Origin: Atrina japonica
Taxonomy: Eukaryota; Mollusca; Bivalvia; Pterioida; Pinnidae
DNA: 64,000 nucleotides
Direction: 5' to 3'
NCBI GenBank assembly: GCA_030159075.1
Contig: BROG01000451.1
Coordinates: 547,067-611,066, forward strand
Each line of letters opens with the position of its first letter. Within the stretch, counting starts at the first letter, position 1. Position numbers and translations under genes: made by a program. Below, piece by piece: positions 38,259-51,987 of this stretch. The notes under the pieces were generated by a model, which was not told the DNA's origin, did no database searches, and worked only from the letters and a program-made list of their open reading frames with translations.

Positions 38259-38477
38259 TCAAAATTTTAATCCTGTATTTGAATCTCTGTTACCAATATT
38301 ATGTGAACTTATTTCAATGGAGTTGCAAACACTTTTTTCGAAATCAAACATAGTTTTAATCCTGATTTCTTTCAAGTGTCTAAATGCAGGAATAAAAGAA
38401 AGTAGAAAGAACATCACTGAAAATGTTAACAGCCATTCAGTGGATGTTGAAACGAGGAATACGTCACGAAGTGTATC
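38259..38477 (-). CDS. DRAM-like last exon (TM6 and tail)
   Basis: Acceptor TATTTTACAG|GAT. Encodes [15 protein letters not shown], then TM6 and a hydrophilic tail ending NTGLKF. Stop TGA at 38261-38259. 72 codons. The plus-strand frame over the same bases is a shadow. Confidence 0.87.
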   Translation of the reverse strand, partial: DTLRDVFLVSTSTEWLLTFSVMFFLLSFIPAFRHLKEIRIKTMFDFEKSVCNSIEISSHNIGNRDSNTGLKF

Positions 38478-40619
38478 CTGTAAAATAGAATGAAAATATA
38501 TTTCAAGTACCAGACGTAAAAAATAACAAAGAGTATTATAATTTACCGTAGAGTATCATGAAGGAGGACCAATTAATTAATTAGGACCAAATACATTGGA
38601 CTACCACAAAATACACATTGTTTTTATAATAGTTATAACCATTAAGTCGTTGCCATTGCTTGTGGACCGTTTGAGTTCCTGAGGTAATACATAAACCTAT
38701 TACCTGGTATTTCGATACCAGCTGATAATCATATACTAAAGTAATATTTGGCCATCATAACACCATTTAAATTCAAAACTTTTCGACAGTTAAAATAGTC
38801 ATCTATTTATAGTGGTTACTCTTAGAAGGATTTGGCTATGCATTTAGATTTATTTTTTGGACATGTATTATACCATTTTTCCTTAAGAAAACCTTTTCTG
38901 TAAAATTGGAGCACAACTGATGAAGTTCAATTGACAGAAACGATCGTCTTGAGCATTATAACTTTGGTATTATGTTTGTAATATATAAAATAAAGGTTTC
39001 AACACGGAAAACAATTGCGAATGTCAATCTGGATGAGAGCAGGTGTACGGCAACAATTTAGTAATAAATACGATGTATACATCTTATAAAATGTTGACCA
39101 AGTGTTTAGTGTCTGTCTGGTGATAACATGAGGCAAGATTACAGTTGTATCGCTCGAGCTCTATTAAAGTTTAAAAAATGAACTAAATCGGTTCATAAAT
39201 AAAAAAAATCTGCAATGAATTCCTCTAATTTTGCCTTTAATTACAGCGACAACCCCCTTAAAAATATCTGAATATTTAATCTTAACCTCTAAAGGACCTG
39301 CCACGTCGTATGTGACTCATATCCTTCTGGTTGTTGTGAGAAAGAGATGTCAAAGTCGGTCTTAAAATACATCTAATATGCAAATTCTATTAATATCGTG
39401 GTTACAAACTGTTTATAGTAATAACAGTTATTATTTTGCTGTTTTTCTCGTTTCTGTATACTACATATGGACAAAATTGACAGAAAATAAATTCAACTCA
39501 GTTACTTACTCATTTTCGCTCATTATAATAATGGCGACATCGCTGGAAAAAGGTCGAAATAGCTGGATAAAAGTTTTACCAAATTTAATTGACTCAAATC
39601 TGTCTAAATACCTGAGACGAGATTTGCTCAGATTGAGTTGTAAAATGCATCTTATATCCATATTTGGTAACAAATGTTAGATATTTGGCACGTTATGAAA
39701 TTTTCAAAAATCACATCAAGGCCTAAAAGTCATCATATTTACTCAATAGTCAAGTTTTATCTCACGAGTTCGACAAAACAGTTAGAGCCTCTATTTAGCC
39801 TTGTAAGATACAACTGATGAAGTCTTATTGACAGAATAAATCACATTGAACATTTGTTCTGGCCTCGTTTGTAAAGCTATAACTTTAGTATTGTTAATCA
39901 AATGTGTATAACTTTGGGATGACACCGAATAGAAACACAATTTTTTCATTCATATAAAATATATATTTGGGATTATTTCTGATTTTTCAATAATAAACAA
40001 AAATATCATAAGTATGTTTCAAACTTTGAGTATCCACTCAAATTATTGTAGTATTTCTAAACGTATATTGAACTGATCAACAATTTCCATCGTTATTTAA
40101 TAGTAATTACACAAAAATGCCCAACTGCACCAAAACTTGTGAGTATTTTCATCATAAAAATTTTACCTGAGCTTGCGTACTGAGTAAATTTGTTATTTCG
40201 GACTCTGGGCATATGAGAACATTGCAATGATATTTGCTTTCGGTTTTGATGACCTAATTACAATTTTTAGAATTCTAATTTTACTAATCTGTATCATTGA
40301 ACTACAATACAACAGAAACAAACTTTGTGAAAATCAAGTTTGAAATAATAAATTTGATAAAATTATCAGCCGTAAATTATGAATTAAGAATAGAAATAGA
40401 TTTTGATAGCAAAGTTGGCAATGACAACTTCAATTAAAATGCTGTCGTGTGGATAGAGCAATCTGCATCTTTGTGTTATGTCTAAAGAAAGAACATCAGA
40501 TTCTCACAGACTGAACAGCAACAACTAAGGCAATGATCGTTAGAGCTATGAAAAGGGAAGTAACTCTTACAAATTTTATAACGTCAACCATTTTAAGAAT
40601 TGCGGGACTTAAAATATAT

Positions 40620-40715
<96 letters not shown>

Positions 40716-40750
40716 AGAGAGAGAGATGTTTACAATTAACATTTATCGTA

Positions 40751-40830
<80 letters not shown>

Positions 40831-43800
40831 ATATATGTTAATTGTAAACATATTTCTGTTGAGTATATAAGACAGATACTTACAAATTTTGACCCAATTT
40901 CAAGAGTTTCCTGTATTTTAAATGTTGATTTTGACACAGTAACTGAACAAGAATTAAAGAATACATCGTGTCTATAATGTAATGAAACTTAAAAGTTGTA
41001 ATGTATTAAAGAAAAGAACAGAAATAAATTCAAATATTTTATAACTGATATACCTCCGAGATAAGTGGTTTTGTATAATTGTTTGACAGAAATAAGTCTG
41101 AATTCTTTTCTCATAAATGCCCAATGCAATTTCATCTATTCCTAAAATTATGCACCCATCAGACATTTTAGAAATCTAACAATATATTACACCATCTGCT
41201 TACTTTATATCTTCTGTCGTAAAAGCCATGATAAAATTATATAAAATCGTATCCATTATATAAATGAGAATGTAAAATTAGGAAATTCCCATACCACTCT
41301 TTGTAAATTCTAACAAATATATGTCTTGACATTTCGTTATATGAGTTTCCTATAGATGAAAGGCTTATATTTGATATTAATAAAACATTTTTTATGATAA
41401 TATATTAAACTGGAATTCCCAAACATTTACAACAAATATGTTACACATCTATCACCAAGATTAACTCGCAGATTAGTCATTTGTCAAGTAATCGATAATT
41501 TTGATATGCAATATTTGTTTCCCGTTTGATATCTGGTCCCTGAAAACCTTACATCTGTACTTGGGACATGCCTGTCTATCATAAGATATAATTATTATAG
41601 CACCTTACCAGGCATCAAACAAAGACCTTTTATACAATGGATAATTTAAACGTGTTGAACAAATCTTTTTTATTTAATTTTAGCCATCTATCGATTGCTT
41701 AAGTAAGCCAATGGCCGATAGTGGTAAACGATAAACATTAACATTTTCTGTCATGATTCTGTATTTACAATTATCGAGGTATTCCGGATTTTATGTCAAA
41801 TTGTTATGTTTATATTTCCATTAATCGTATGATCGTTAATCTCCCAGCTGGTATATCAAGAAACGATAAAATAACGAAACTTTTTAAAAGGATACAAAGA
41901 AGAAGAAATATTGTAGCTAAAGCAGTGTTGATTATCTGCCAGATCCAGATGGAACTTCTAATCGTGATCTTTATTTCTGCATCCGCGTACCTCTCAGTCA
42001 AATTTCTCATCTTCCATGTTAAAATCGTCTGCAACCATAAGTAACCAGTAGCAACGACAAAACAAAGAAAAGATCCCAAATAATGGGGTGACCTATATAC
42101 GTCGACCTACAAACATAAAATGTATTTCACTGAAAAATAAAGTTACAAAACTAATACATCTTATAAACATTGTGACAACGGTGAATACAACAAATAACTT
42201 ACCAAAGATCTTAAATAAAAGGTAACGACTAGTTATTGTCAAACATTACCCTCAGCAATGTATATACATGTACATTGTTTTGAATGCCATCAACCGTTAG
42301 AGTTATATAAGTAATTTCGAGAATCAGTTATAAACAATTTCTTACGATATTCACTTCATGGTGTTTTACAAATTACGTAACATGTTTAAATGATATCATA
42401 TGCCAGTAGCCATGATTCCACTGACTGATATATCTCAAAAGCAAAACGCTGTTTATCGTTGAAAGTGTGTGACATTGGCTTAACTTCATGAAATGCACAG
42501 TGTTACATAAACGAATGATTTTAAACTACGGAGATTTAGAAAGTACTGAAACGAAATAATTTACAGAAGACACAACCCTTCCCTTGTTTGAAAAACGCTT
42601 TATTTACCAAAATATCTAAATTTTAAAATAATGAATTTGAGCTAGTGGGAAGGAAATTGAAGGTTTAGCCTTGTATACCTTGTATCAAATTATTGCTGGC
42701 CAGTCAGCGCTTCCTGCTACGTAATGCAGACATAGAATATACATTTCCCATTACATTAGAAAAGATGGTGTACCAGTAGTTTACATTTGTTTATTTATTT
42801 ATACGTTGATTAGTTGTCTATTGTGATGTGCATTTAAGCTTATATACACCTACAAATATGTATGTCGAATTAAGTAAAACTATACCTCAATGCCACCCAT
42901 CTAGTAAATTCAAAAATTCAAACATGACAAATACGTTGTTTCTTAAGCGATCCAAACTCTTTAATTTGCAGTCGTTAACTGGGGGTCTTTTGTAACCCAG
43001 AAGTAAATAAAGTACATCAACTGAATCGTGTATCATTTAAAAACTAAAACAAATCATTTATTCTTTTTACAACATTTTGTATTATAAACAACAGCACAAT
43101 GTCATACTTAAACAGTACAGAGTTGAGGATAACAGACATAATTCCTCTTTTCAATCCTGTGTTATTTTGCTTTTTACCCACAATTTGTCAAGATATAAAG
43201 ATATTACTTATTTTAGTAATACCTAGATTTGATTTTAAATGGGGGTCGGCTCAAAGTTTGGCTATAAAGACTTTAAGATTTCCAAAATTAATGTAGGACG
43301 TACTAGAGAATCACCCATCTGAAACCTATTAATGTGTTTATAAAAATGTACATCAGAGTTTTGGGGTAATATATAAATATGATATAAGTAGTTTAGTATT
43401 GTATCAGAATAATTTGAAAATTAATTAGTTACCAACAGAACATTTTCTGGTGTCGCGTCAACATTTGAGTGTGCTGAAAATGTACATAAAATGAGAAGAA
43501 CATAGTGCGCCTACCAGAATGTCATCGATTGTTTTAAATCTTTCAATCATATCGATAGAAGCGGTATTTTTTTAGGTTTTGTGTGTAACTCTTGTAATTT
43601 CAACCCTCATTCTGAAGATTAAGAGAATACGGGTAATTCTTTGGACCATGCGCGAATTTTTGTAAAATGGACTAATTTTGTTATTTTGATTTTGGGTCAT
43701 CATTCTTAATATATTGTACTGGCTTATTTGTTCCGAGGTGCCAGTTTCTAAATAAAGTACATTCCTACTCCATAGATTTGAAGGATATTAACTGAACAAA

Positions 43801-45207
43801 ATGAAATTGCTTTTAAGGTTAAAGAAGTTTAATTTTTCCACATTCTAAATTGAAATATCAGTAGATTTTTCATTCAAATGTTGTGCTTCATGGTAAAAGA
43901 ACATATTTATGGCAGTTCCAAGACAGGTTTACAAACAAAATAAAAACAACTTTGAAAGAAAAACATACCTGAAAACAACCGACGAGAACCAAACCAAACG
44001 CTGACATCAGCCCCACACATAAACCCGCGAAGTTTATCCTTCTCCAACGAACTGGAGCTTTCTTCATTTGGAAAATTTTGTCCACAAACAAAAATCTCAT
44101 CTCCGCATTACTTTCCACTGAATGTAAAAAACATATGTGAACATAATGAATTATTTCATCATTGTTAATGGAAATATCGTAATTCCAAGCAAATTGTTGT
44201 TTTGTTCTCTTTTTTGAAACCATATTTCGTATTGCCATGCGATAGTTGAACCTTTACTTGTAATTTGGCTACAACTCGGGTATCCGAAATCAATAATTAT
44301 AAAGATTTTACGGTGTTGGGTGATTAGTCCAGCTTCAACCCAAATCTGGTGGGCTGATGGTTTTCTGTTGGGGCAACTTTCCTTTACTCACAGGATCTGG
44401 TGAATGGAAAGCTCTGGAGATATCTGCCACTCAGCTATCGAAGTATTACCAGTGCCACCAATGAGAAGGTGTGGCATATGGCAGAACCTTAATGAAACGG
44501 TAGGCATTCCCTGGCATTTATTGGGAGTGACCTAGTGACACCAGCTACCCCCACTGAGACCTTTTGCTAACCTTTGGCTCAAACATGACTCTGGCTGTTA
44601 TTTATGTATGTAAATAACTCAAAAAGACCAATAGATTTGATTATATTTGATTACGAAAGCGTGAATGTCGTTAATTGGTGATCGAAAAAATGTATCTAAT
44701 CTCTATCGGGCCAAGGTCCTTAAAACTCACAAGCAATCATGATACCAATATTTATAAAGATACCAACTTACAGCAAATGTAGGTTATTGCAATATGCAAA
44801 TATCAGATTCAGAGATGTTTATCCCAACAATTTCAGTATATGTTCCTTCATTTTCCCTTCATAAGCTGAATATTGATTTCACGATTGACAACAATATGAA
44901 ATTCAATATAAAATATTCAGATTAGAAATGTTTTTAAGTGAGTATCGGACAGAGGGACATTAACATTTCGGTGTACTATATGTCATAGTTTTAAAATAGA
45001 ACTGTTATGATATACTTACGCAATATTGACGAAACAACTATACAAAATGAAAAGATCCCTCGCTCTGGGACGATGATTCCAGTGTCGCTATAATAAAAAC
45101 ACATTTTATCATAAAAGAATTAAAGGGGCATTAGCTGTGTTTTACACTCAAGCATTTTTCTACACACAAAGTTTTTCTTCTTTTGCTACTTGTACTTGCT
45201 GTGTTTT

Positions 45208-45264
<57 letters not shown>

Positions 45265-46940
45265 TTACAATAACAAATAAGATATATAGTTTATAAATAT
45301 ATATTTGGTGAAAATAAAGTCACGCCCAATGTGGCATTCTTAATCAAATAGTAAGGTTTGGTATTTTTTTTGTTATTGTATATCAATCTAAGTTGTGAAA
45401 AATGAGAAAACAATAATTGAAAAAACAGCTAATTCCCCTCTAAGTATCAATAATATACATGTATTATTGTTCATTATATCACTTCTTGACTGTAAAACAG
45501 ACAGAATGCACATTTAACTATACAGTTAATTCGGAAATGTTCACCGGACTTTAGTTTCGCGATATGTATGTTCTAGATTTATTCGCGAGATTATATTTTC
45601 GCAATTTCGAATTCGACATACTAATTACTGTCATCATACTACATTACGCGATAATTTTATTTTCGCGAGCGAGAGGTCTCTCGAATCATGCTGGAATTTC
45701 TAACAGACAATATATTTGTAATGTTCGGAGACGTGGTCTTTCAACAAACTGTCGGCATTCCTATGGGAACCAATTGTGCTCCTTTATTGGCCGACCTGTT
45801 CCTTTATTCATACGAAGCACACTTCATTCAGAAACTGCTGAATCCAAAGAAGAAAAAATTAGCGGTGTCTTTTAATTTGACATTTAGATATATCGACGAC
45901 GTTTTGTCAATTAATAATGACAATTTTCATACATATGTCAATGCGATATATCCCAGCGAACTAGAAATTAAAGATACAACAGAATCAAGTACACACGCTT
46001 CATACTTAGACATTTTACTTAATATAAACACAGACGGGAAATTAGCAACTAAGCTATACGATAAACGCGACGATTTCGGCTTTCCCATCGTAAATTTTCC
46101 ACATTTAAGTAGTAATATCCCTCAGTCACCTGCATATGGAGTTTATATTTCACAAATGATCCGATATGCCAGGGCGTGCACAACATATGAATATTTCATA
46201 TACAGAGGTAAAACTACTCACTGACAAATTATTAACACAGGGATATCGAAAACCGCGTTTAATGTCAACGTTCCGCAAATTTTATGGTCGGTATAATAGT
46301 CTTGTTTGCGACTACTCTGTTTCACTAAGTGAAATGTTGAGTTGCCTTTTCGTTGGCGGTTGTTGAGACGTCTTTACCAATTATGACGAGGATACACTCC
46401 TCACGTGTTTCATTGGACTTGACTGTGGACTCACGGCGGGTGTGACCGGTCGACAGGGGATGCTTACTCCTCCATGGCACCTGATCCCACCTCTTGGTTT
46501 CCAGAGGTCCGTGTTTGTCCATTTTTACCGGATTTGTATCTATGTCATGGACATCCTATTGATTTATACTTTGGTATCTGAGATTTTTATATTTTTATAT
46601 TTATAGTATCAAAATTGTTTCTGTCATGTGAATAACTTATCAATCGTAGAGTACACAATCAAATGACTCAACAGAAATGGCGACATGTATACCAAATATG
46701 GTGAACTGACAGATTTGTATTTCAGATGACCATCAAAACTTGGATTACTTCGAACTGAGTAAACTTATATCAGTATTTAAGAGGGATTAAAGTACAGGAT
46801 AATTTAGAACGGTCTAAGGAATATTTTAGAAGTGACACTTAAGAGACGACACTTGAACGAAAAAAAAAGATAAATGTATAATCTACTTTCTTTGTGAATG
46901 TGTAAAATGCTTCAATTAATAAGGAAATCAAAATAAGCAG

Positions 46941-46984
<44 letters not shown>

Positions 46985-49838
46985 CTCTAATTTTAAATAT
47001 ATTTTCGAAAGAGAAAGTGATATTAAAATGATTAATTAGTCAGTTAATTACGAGATGAAGTTGTACAAGCAGTACTCCTTGAGACGTTGGATTACAATTA
47101 CATAATACAGACGACCATTGGGGAAGATATAGCCGGTACAAACCTAGAACGCACTTGTTCTTAAATTTACAAATTTTGAAATACAATGTATAAATCACAA
47201 ATAGCAATTATAAATCTTCAAGATTTCCAGGATACAATATAAAAATTTGGCAAATAATTGATAAACACGGACCTCTAGAAATCTAGATGTGGCATCAGGT
47301 GCCATGGAGGCGTAAGCATCCCCTGTTGACGTAGAAATTGTCCAAATCATTGTATTTTACGAGACGAATTTTTATAAAAATGACTACTGTATTTTACATA
47401 TTTAATAATGAAACCGATTAAACAGTAGATACTTTACTTTGTGATGCTTCCACTAATTATATGTAGACCGGTTACCCGGATAAAAAGGCTTTGATGTTGC
47501 TTCAAACGAGGTCTTAATTCTTGGTATACCTTAACTATTAAAAAGTATTTTAAAAAAATCAAAAGCGTGAGTTGTTAGACTGAACATCTAAATTCTAGAA
47601 TTACAAATTGTTTTGAGGAATATCTGACACCAATAAAAAGTTATAATGAACTTTATTTCTGAAAAACTTATTGAAAATGGCGACAAAACTGTAATATTGC
47701 CATTCTTTTATGTGCTTTATACCTTTCTGTATCGGGTAAGAACTGCTACATATAACTGAACTGACGTTCGACTCAAATTTAGGCTATGGCATCTCTCTCT
47801 AAAGTTTTGAGTCTACTACTTTTGGGCTTAATGTGAACATATTATTTCTGACTATACAAAATTAAAGTGTAAAGTGAACATAACAACTTTTTCAACATTG
47901 ATATTCAAAAATTAGATTTTTAACAAAATCAGAATGTGATTGATTTATACTAATAAAAATATATATGCCGAAGAGTGATGAATAAAGAATATATTTACAA
48001 ATAAAAGTTTCTCAGCTAGGCAGTATGAAATCATTACAATAAAAGCATTAGTTATTTTATGAGGGACATTATAGACACTCCACAAAAGTAATTATTGAAT
48101 GCATAGATTTTTAATATTGGTCGTGGGATGTTTTCGTGATATTATCACATGACCGTCAAACAATACAAGTTGTCATTTAGCAAAACATTCATTCTGGTAA
48201 ACGAGAAATAAAAACTCTGTACTGTCAGATAGTTAATTGTACACATTAAACAAACAAGGATAATGACACGTATAATTTGATTTCACCGAGACACCGGAAG
48301 TGGGAACAAGTGGATTAGTATCAATTCCGTTTTAAAACTACTGTCAAGCAAACAGTTTAGTCAGTGACTTGTATTTAGATTAAAACTTCTAGTGTCACCG
48401 ATATAGACAAATTAAAGCGATATGAGATGTCGTGGGTGAAAACTTTTACATGCCCATCTCATATATATTCCAAAGAGACCATCTGGTGGTTATAATAACA
48501 AATGTTTGTGTAAAATTGCAACAATCTTGCCGAACGTGACACGTAATATCAGTTATTTTTGTCCGACATACTTTGAGCATTGCAAATTTACTTTCGGTGA
48601 TTTTTACGACGATTACCGAGTGACCAATAAATACGTGCTATTTGCGGTTAATATACATTCTATTCTTATTACCCTTTGCGTTTATTTTCGTACATCATCA
48701 TTTCATACCTAAATCAGGCAAAGTTGGTCTTTTTCGTTGTTTCAAAACATTCGTCTCTGAAATTGTCCACGTGCCGGGTATATCGGTTGATCTCGACCCA
48801 TTTTTAACTCGTCCCATCGCATTCTCGGCATTATCATTCTTGACACATATGATCGTGAACTGCCCAACACCAACGGACATGGCGGCACAATTGTAAAACA
48901 TGAGGTACGCACACATATTTATCACAGTTATATTGTTTTGATTTTGCCAACATCAGCATTCAGGGTAACATTAAAGATCGGGAAAAAGTTCTTTTTAGTG
49001 ACCTGATATATTTATTCATATATTCCTCCGATTTTCTTTAGCTATTTAAAATAGCGTTAAAAAGCATATATTTTATATAATACATGCACTTTCTGATAAA
49101 ATTCACGTCCTGTATTTTAAAAATAAATATAGAACACATAAAAATCAGCCTACTTTAATATAGTCCGAGCGCGTAAAAGACCGAGATCCCCTGGCCGAAT
49201 TACGAAGTACATTTGATATGGCGAAAGAGTTTATCTGAAAGGTCATTGCATACGGAAATACAGCGGGATTTTTTAAGGTACGGGAAAACTTACATTCTAA
49301 TAACACAAATAACTTCGACAAGAATATCTTTTACAACGTTTTACTTATCTGATAATGTATTTGAACACACATTTTATCATATTTGACTATATGTCAGGGG
49401 ACAAAAATAATCATTGTGACAGCTTATATCTCATTAAATGTCTTGTCTAATGGCTAGCTTTTGTGACTGGGACGGTTGGTGTTTATATTCATGTACTGAA
49501 GGTAAGCAACAGCGAGCGGAGTCAGCATTTGGATGGATTGTTGCAGTTTCTTCGATGGGGAAACCCCCTATGCACGTTACATAATGCGTTATGATAACGA
49601 TAAAGGGTATACATAATTATGTCATGAAAACGGAGTAATTACATGAAATTAAAGACATTTTAGAAAGAAATATTAACATACAGAACTACACGGGAAGAAA
49701 TAATAATAAAATGATGTATGTGTATTTGTGTGTTATACATTTGACATGTATTTGAGTGTTAAATGTTTTACTTTCGGTTTACTTAATATTCGGTGAGACA
49801 AACAGTCAGCGGTATGTAGTTAGGTTAAAGCTTTCATG

Positions 49839-49871
<33 letters not shown>

Positions 49872-51890
49872 CGGTCTGTCTATCTGTCTGTCTATCTGTC
49901 TGTCTGTCATTTGTTTCATGTTTTTGTGTGTTCATTCAATATATTACTTTCAGCTTACCTGATATTTGGAATATCATCCACTGTATGATTAAGAGCAACT
50001 GATATACTGTACCTGAAATGAGAATCATATACAAAGTTATACACATAAGGGAAATAACCAGATACCACAGAAGTGCCATAAATAATGACCTATACTTTAC
50101 AAAACTGATGTCAATGAAGTGACAGGTCTAATGTTACAGAGGTATCCGGTTGTTGTTTTGCTTGAAAGATAAAAAATATTACTGCATACCCTGTAAACGT
50201 TATAATAACTACAGTTTGAAACCGTTTTATCCGTACGCCGAGTATCCGGATTTTTCGCTCATACGGACAAATGCTATGCACCCCGATATTTTTACTAAAA
50301 TTTCCAGAGAGACGTACATTTTGTAAGTACATTGATAATAGTGTAGTAAAAGTACTGCAATTTTTTCTGGTAGTGGTTGACATAGTAACTGCACATCAGT
50401 TATTTCATTTATTGTTTTAAAATAAAAATATTGCTTTAGCCTTTACAAGGGACCTGAGATGAAACAGTACAAACTGGATTTGATCTGCAGCTTAGCCATT
50501 CAGTCTCAGAAACTGATCATTGAAATATTTTTTTCAAATTACTAGTATTGGCCTACCTATGTTTGTTTCATATTGTTCAGGCATTGTTTACTTTTATTTA
50601 CAGGTTGTATACGACCTTGCCTTGAGTATGTTTATATGGAATTTGTTGTTCCATGGCTATCGCCAGCAGGAGAAAGGTTATTATAGAAACGACCCATATA
50701 TAAAACATCACAAACAATTAAGATTACTATCGAGTCAAAAATGTCGCTCCATACATACGCATATAATGCTATATTTCTCCCATATACTTAGAGAGGGGCT
50801 AGCGAGATCACAGAGTGCACATCGAATGGACGAAGGCCGTTCGCTTAGCGAACTTAATGAATAGAAATTACTATAGTCTCCATGAACACTAAAAATCATC
50901 TTCTAAAACTACTTAACTATTGTACTAGCAAACGTTCTGCAGACTACGTTCATGGTAATGTGACCAAGAAAAATTATATATCAATTTTTCGGACATATTA
51001 AGTTGTACATTTGAATTCAGAATTAGATATTTTGAACAGTTAACCTTAATTATGCAGTTTCTGTACTTTCAGTAATGATACTAATTGTTAATATTGTTGT
51101 AAACATTTTATTAATCTCAGTAATTGCAGGAGTTTAGTTTATCTATGCTAATTAATTAGGCTATACCTTAAATGCCACCTGTCACAAACTAATCCCAATT
51201 TTCTGGACAGCTGAGATATCTCAGTTAATTGTTCTATAAATTTTGATAATTACAAATCAATTAAGGACCATAATTAACACACTTAATTGATGATCATAGT
51301 ACTTTATATGTTATACATTTTCATGTTTTAGATAGATCATAGGTTTTAGGCCTCTGTACGGAACATACTGGCGTGATAACGGAAAATCCAGGATCCACCA
51401 AAAGTGTAAAAGTATTAAAAGTCATGTATTATTTTGGTTATTATCTTAACCACAAAATTCTGCGTGGATATAGTAACACCGGAATTGCTAAATATTTCTA
51501 AATATTTGACGCCATAAATTAACTGTTACGTCATTTTGCGCGAAACTTGTTGCCCTACTGAGACCGGATATATTCTCGATTGATGTTTTTTCCCCGCATG
51601 TGTTTACAATAGGAACTGCACTGCCTAAGTTCATATTACACGATTATGTCGCAGTAAGGACAAAATATCTTTTTAAATCTATCACCATTGATTGGAAAAT
51701 ACAGTTTCTTAAGATAACTTTTATTTTGTTTACAATGTTGAACATCTTATTCTTTGGGATAAATTGTTCAAATAAATTAAAGATCTGACCAGTAACAGAT
51801 CTTAAAAGGCAGTAAGGATTTTGCATTGTTTAAAATAATAGTTGAGATAAGTGTAAACTAACTTAATACATATTAACTGTTATGAATTGC

Positions 51891-51987
<97 letters not shown>

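Noticed and set aside
38212..38493. 93-codon plus-strand frame
   Set aside because: Exact antisense of the DRAM-like last exon, which has a splice acceptor, family motif and AATAAA.
41793..42044. 83-codon plus-strand frame
   Set aside because: Antisense of DRAM-like exon 5.
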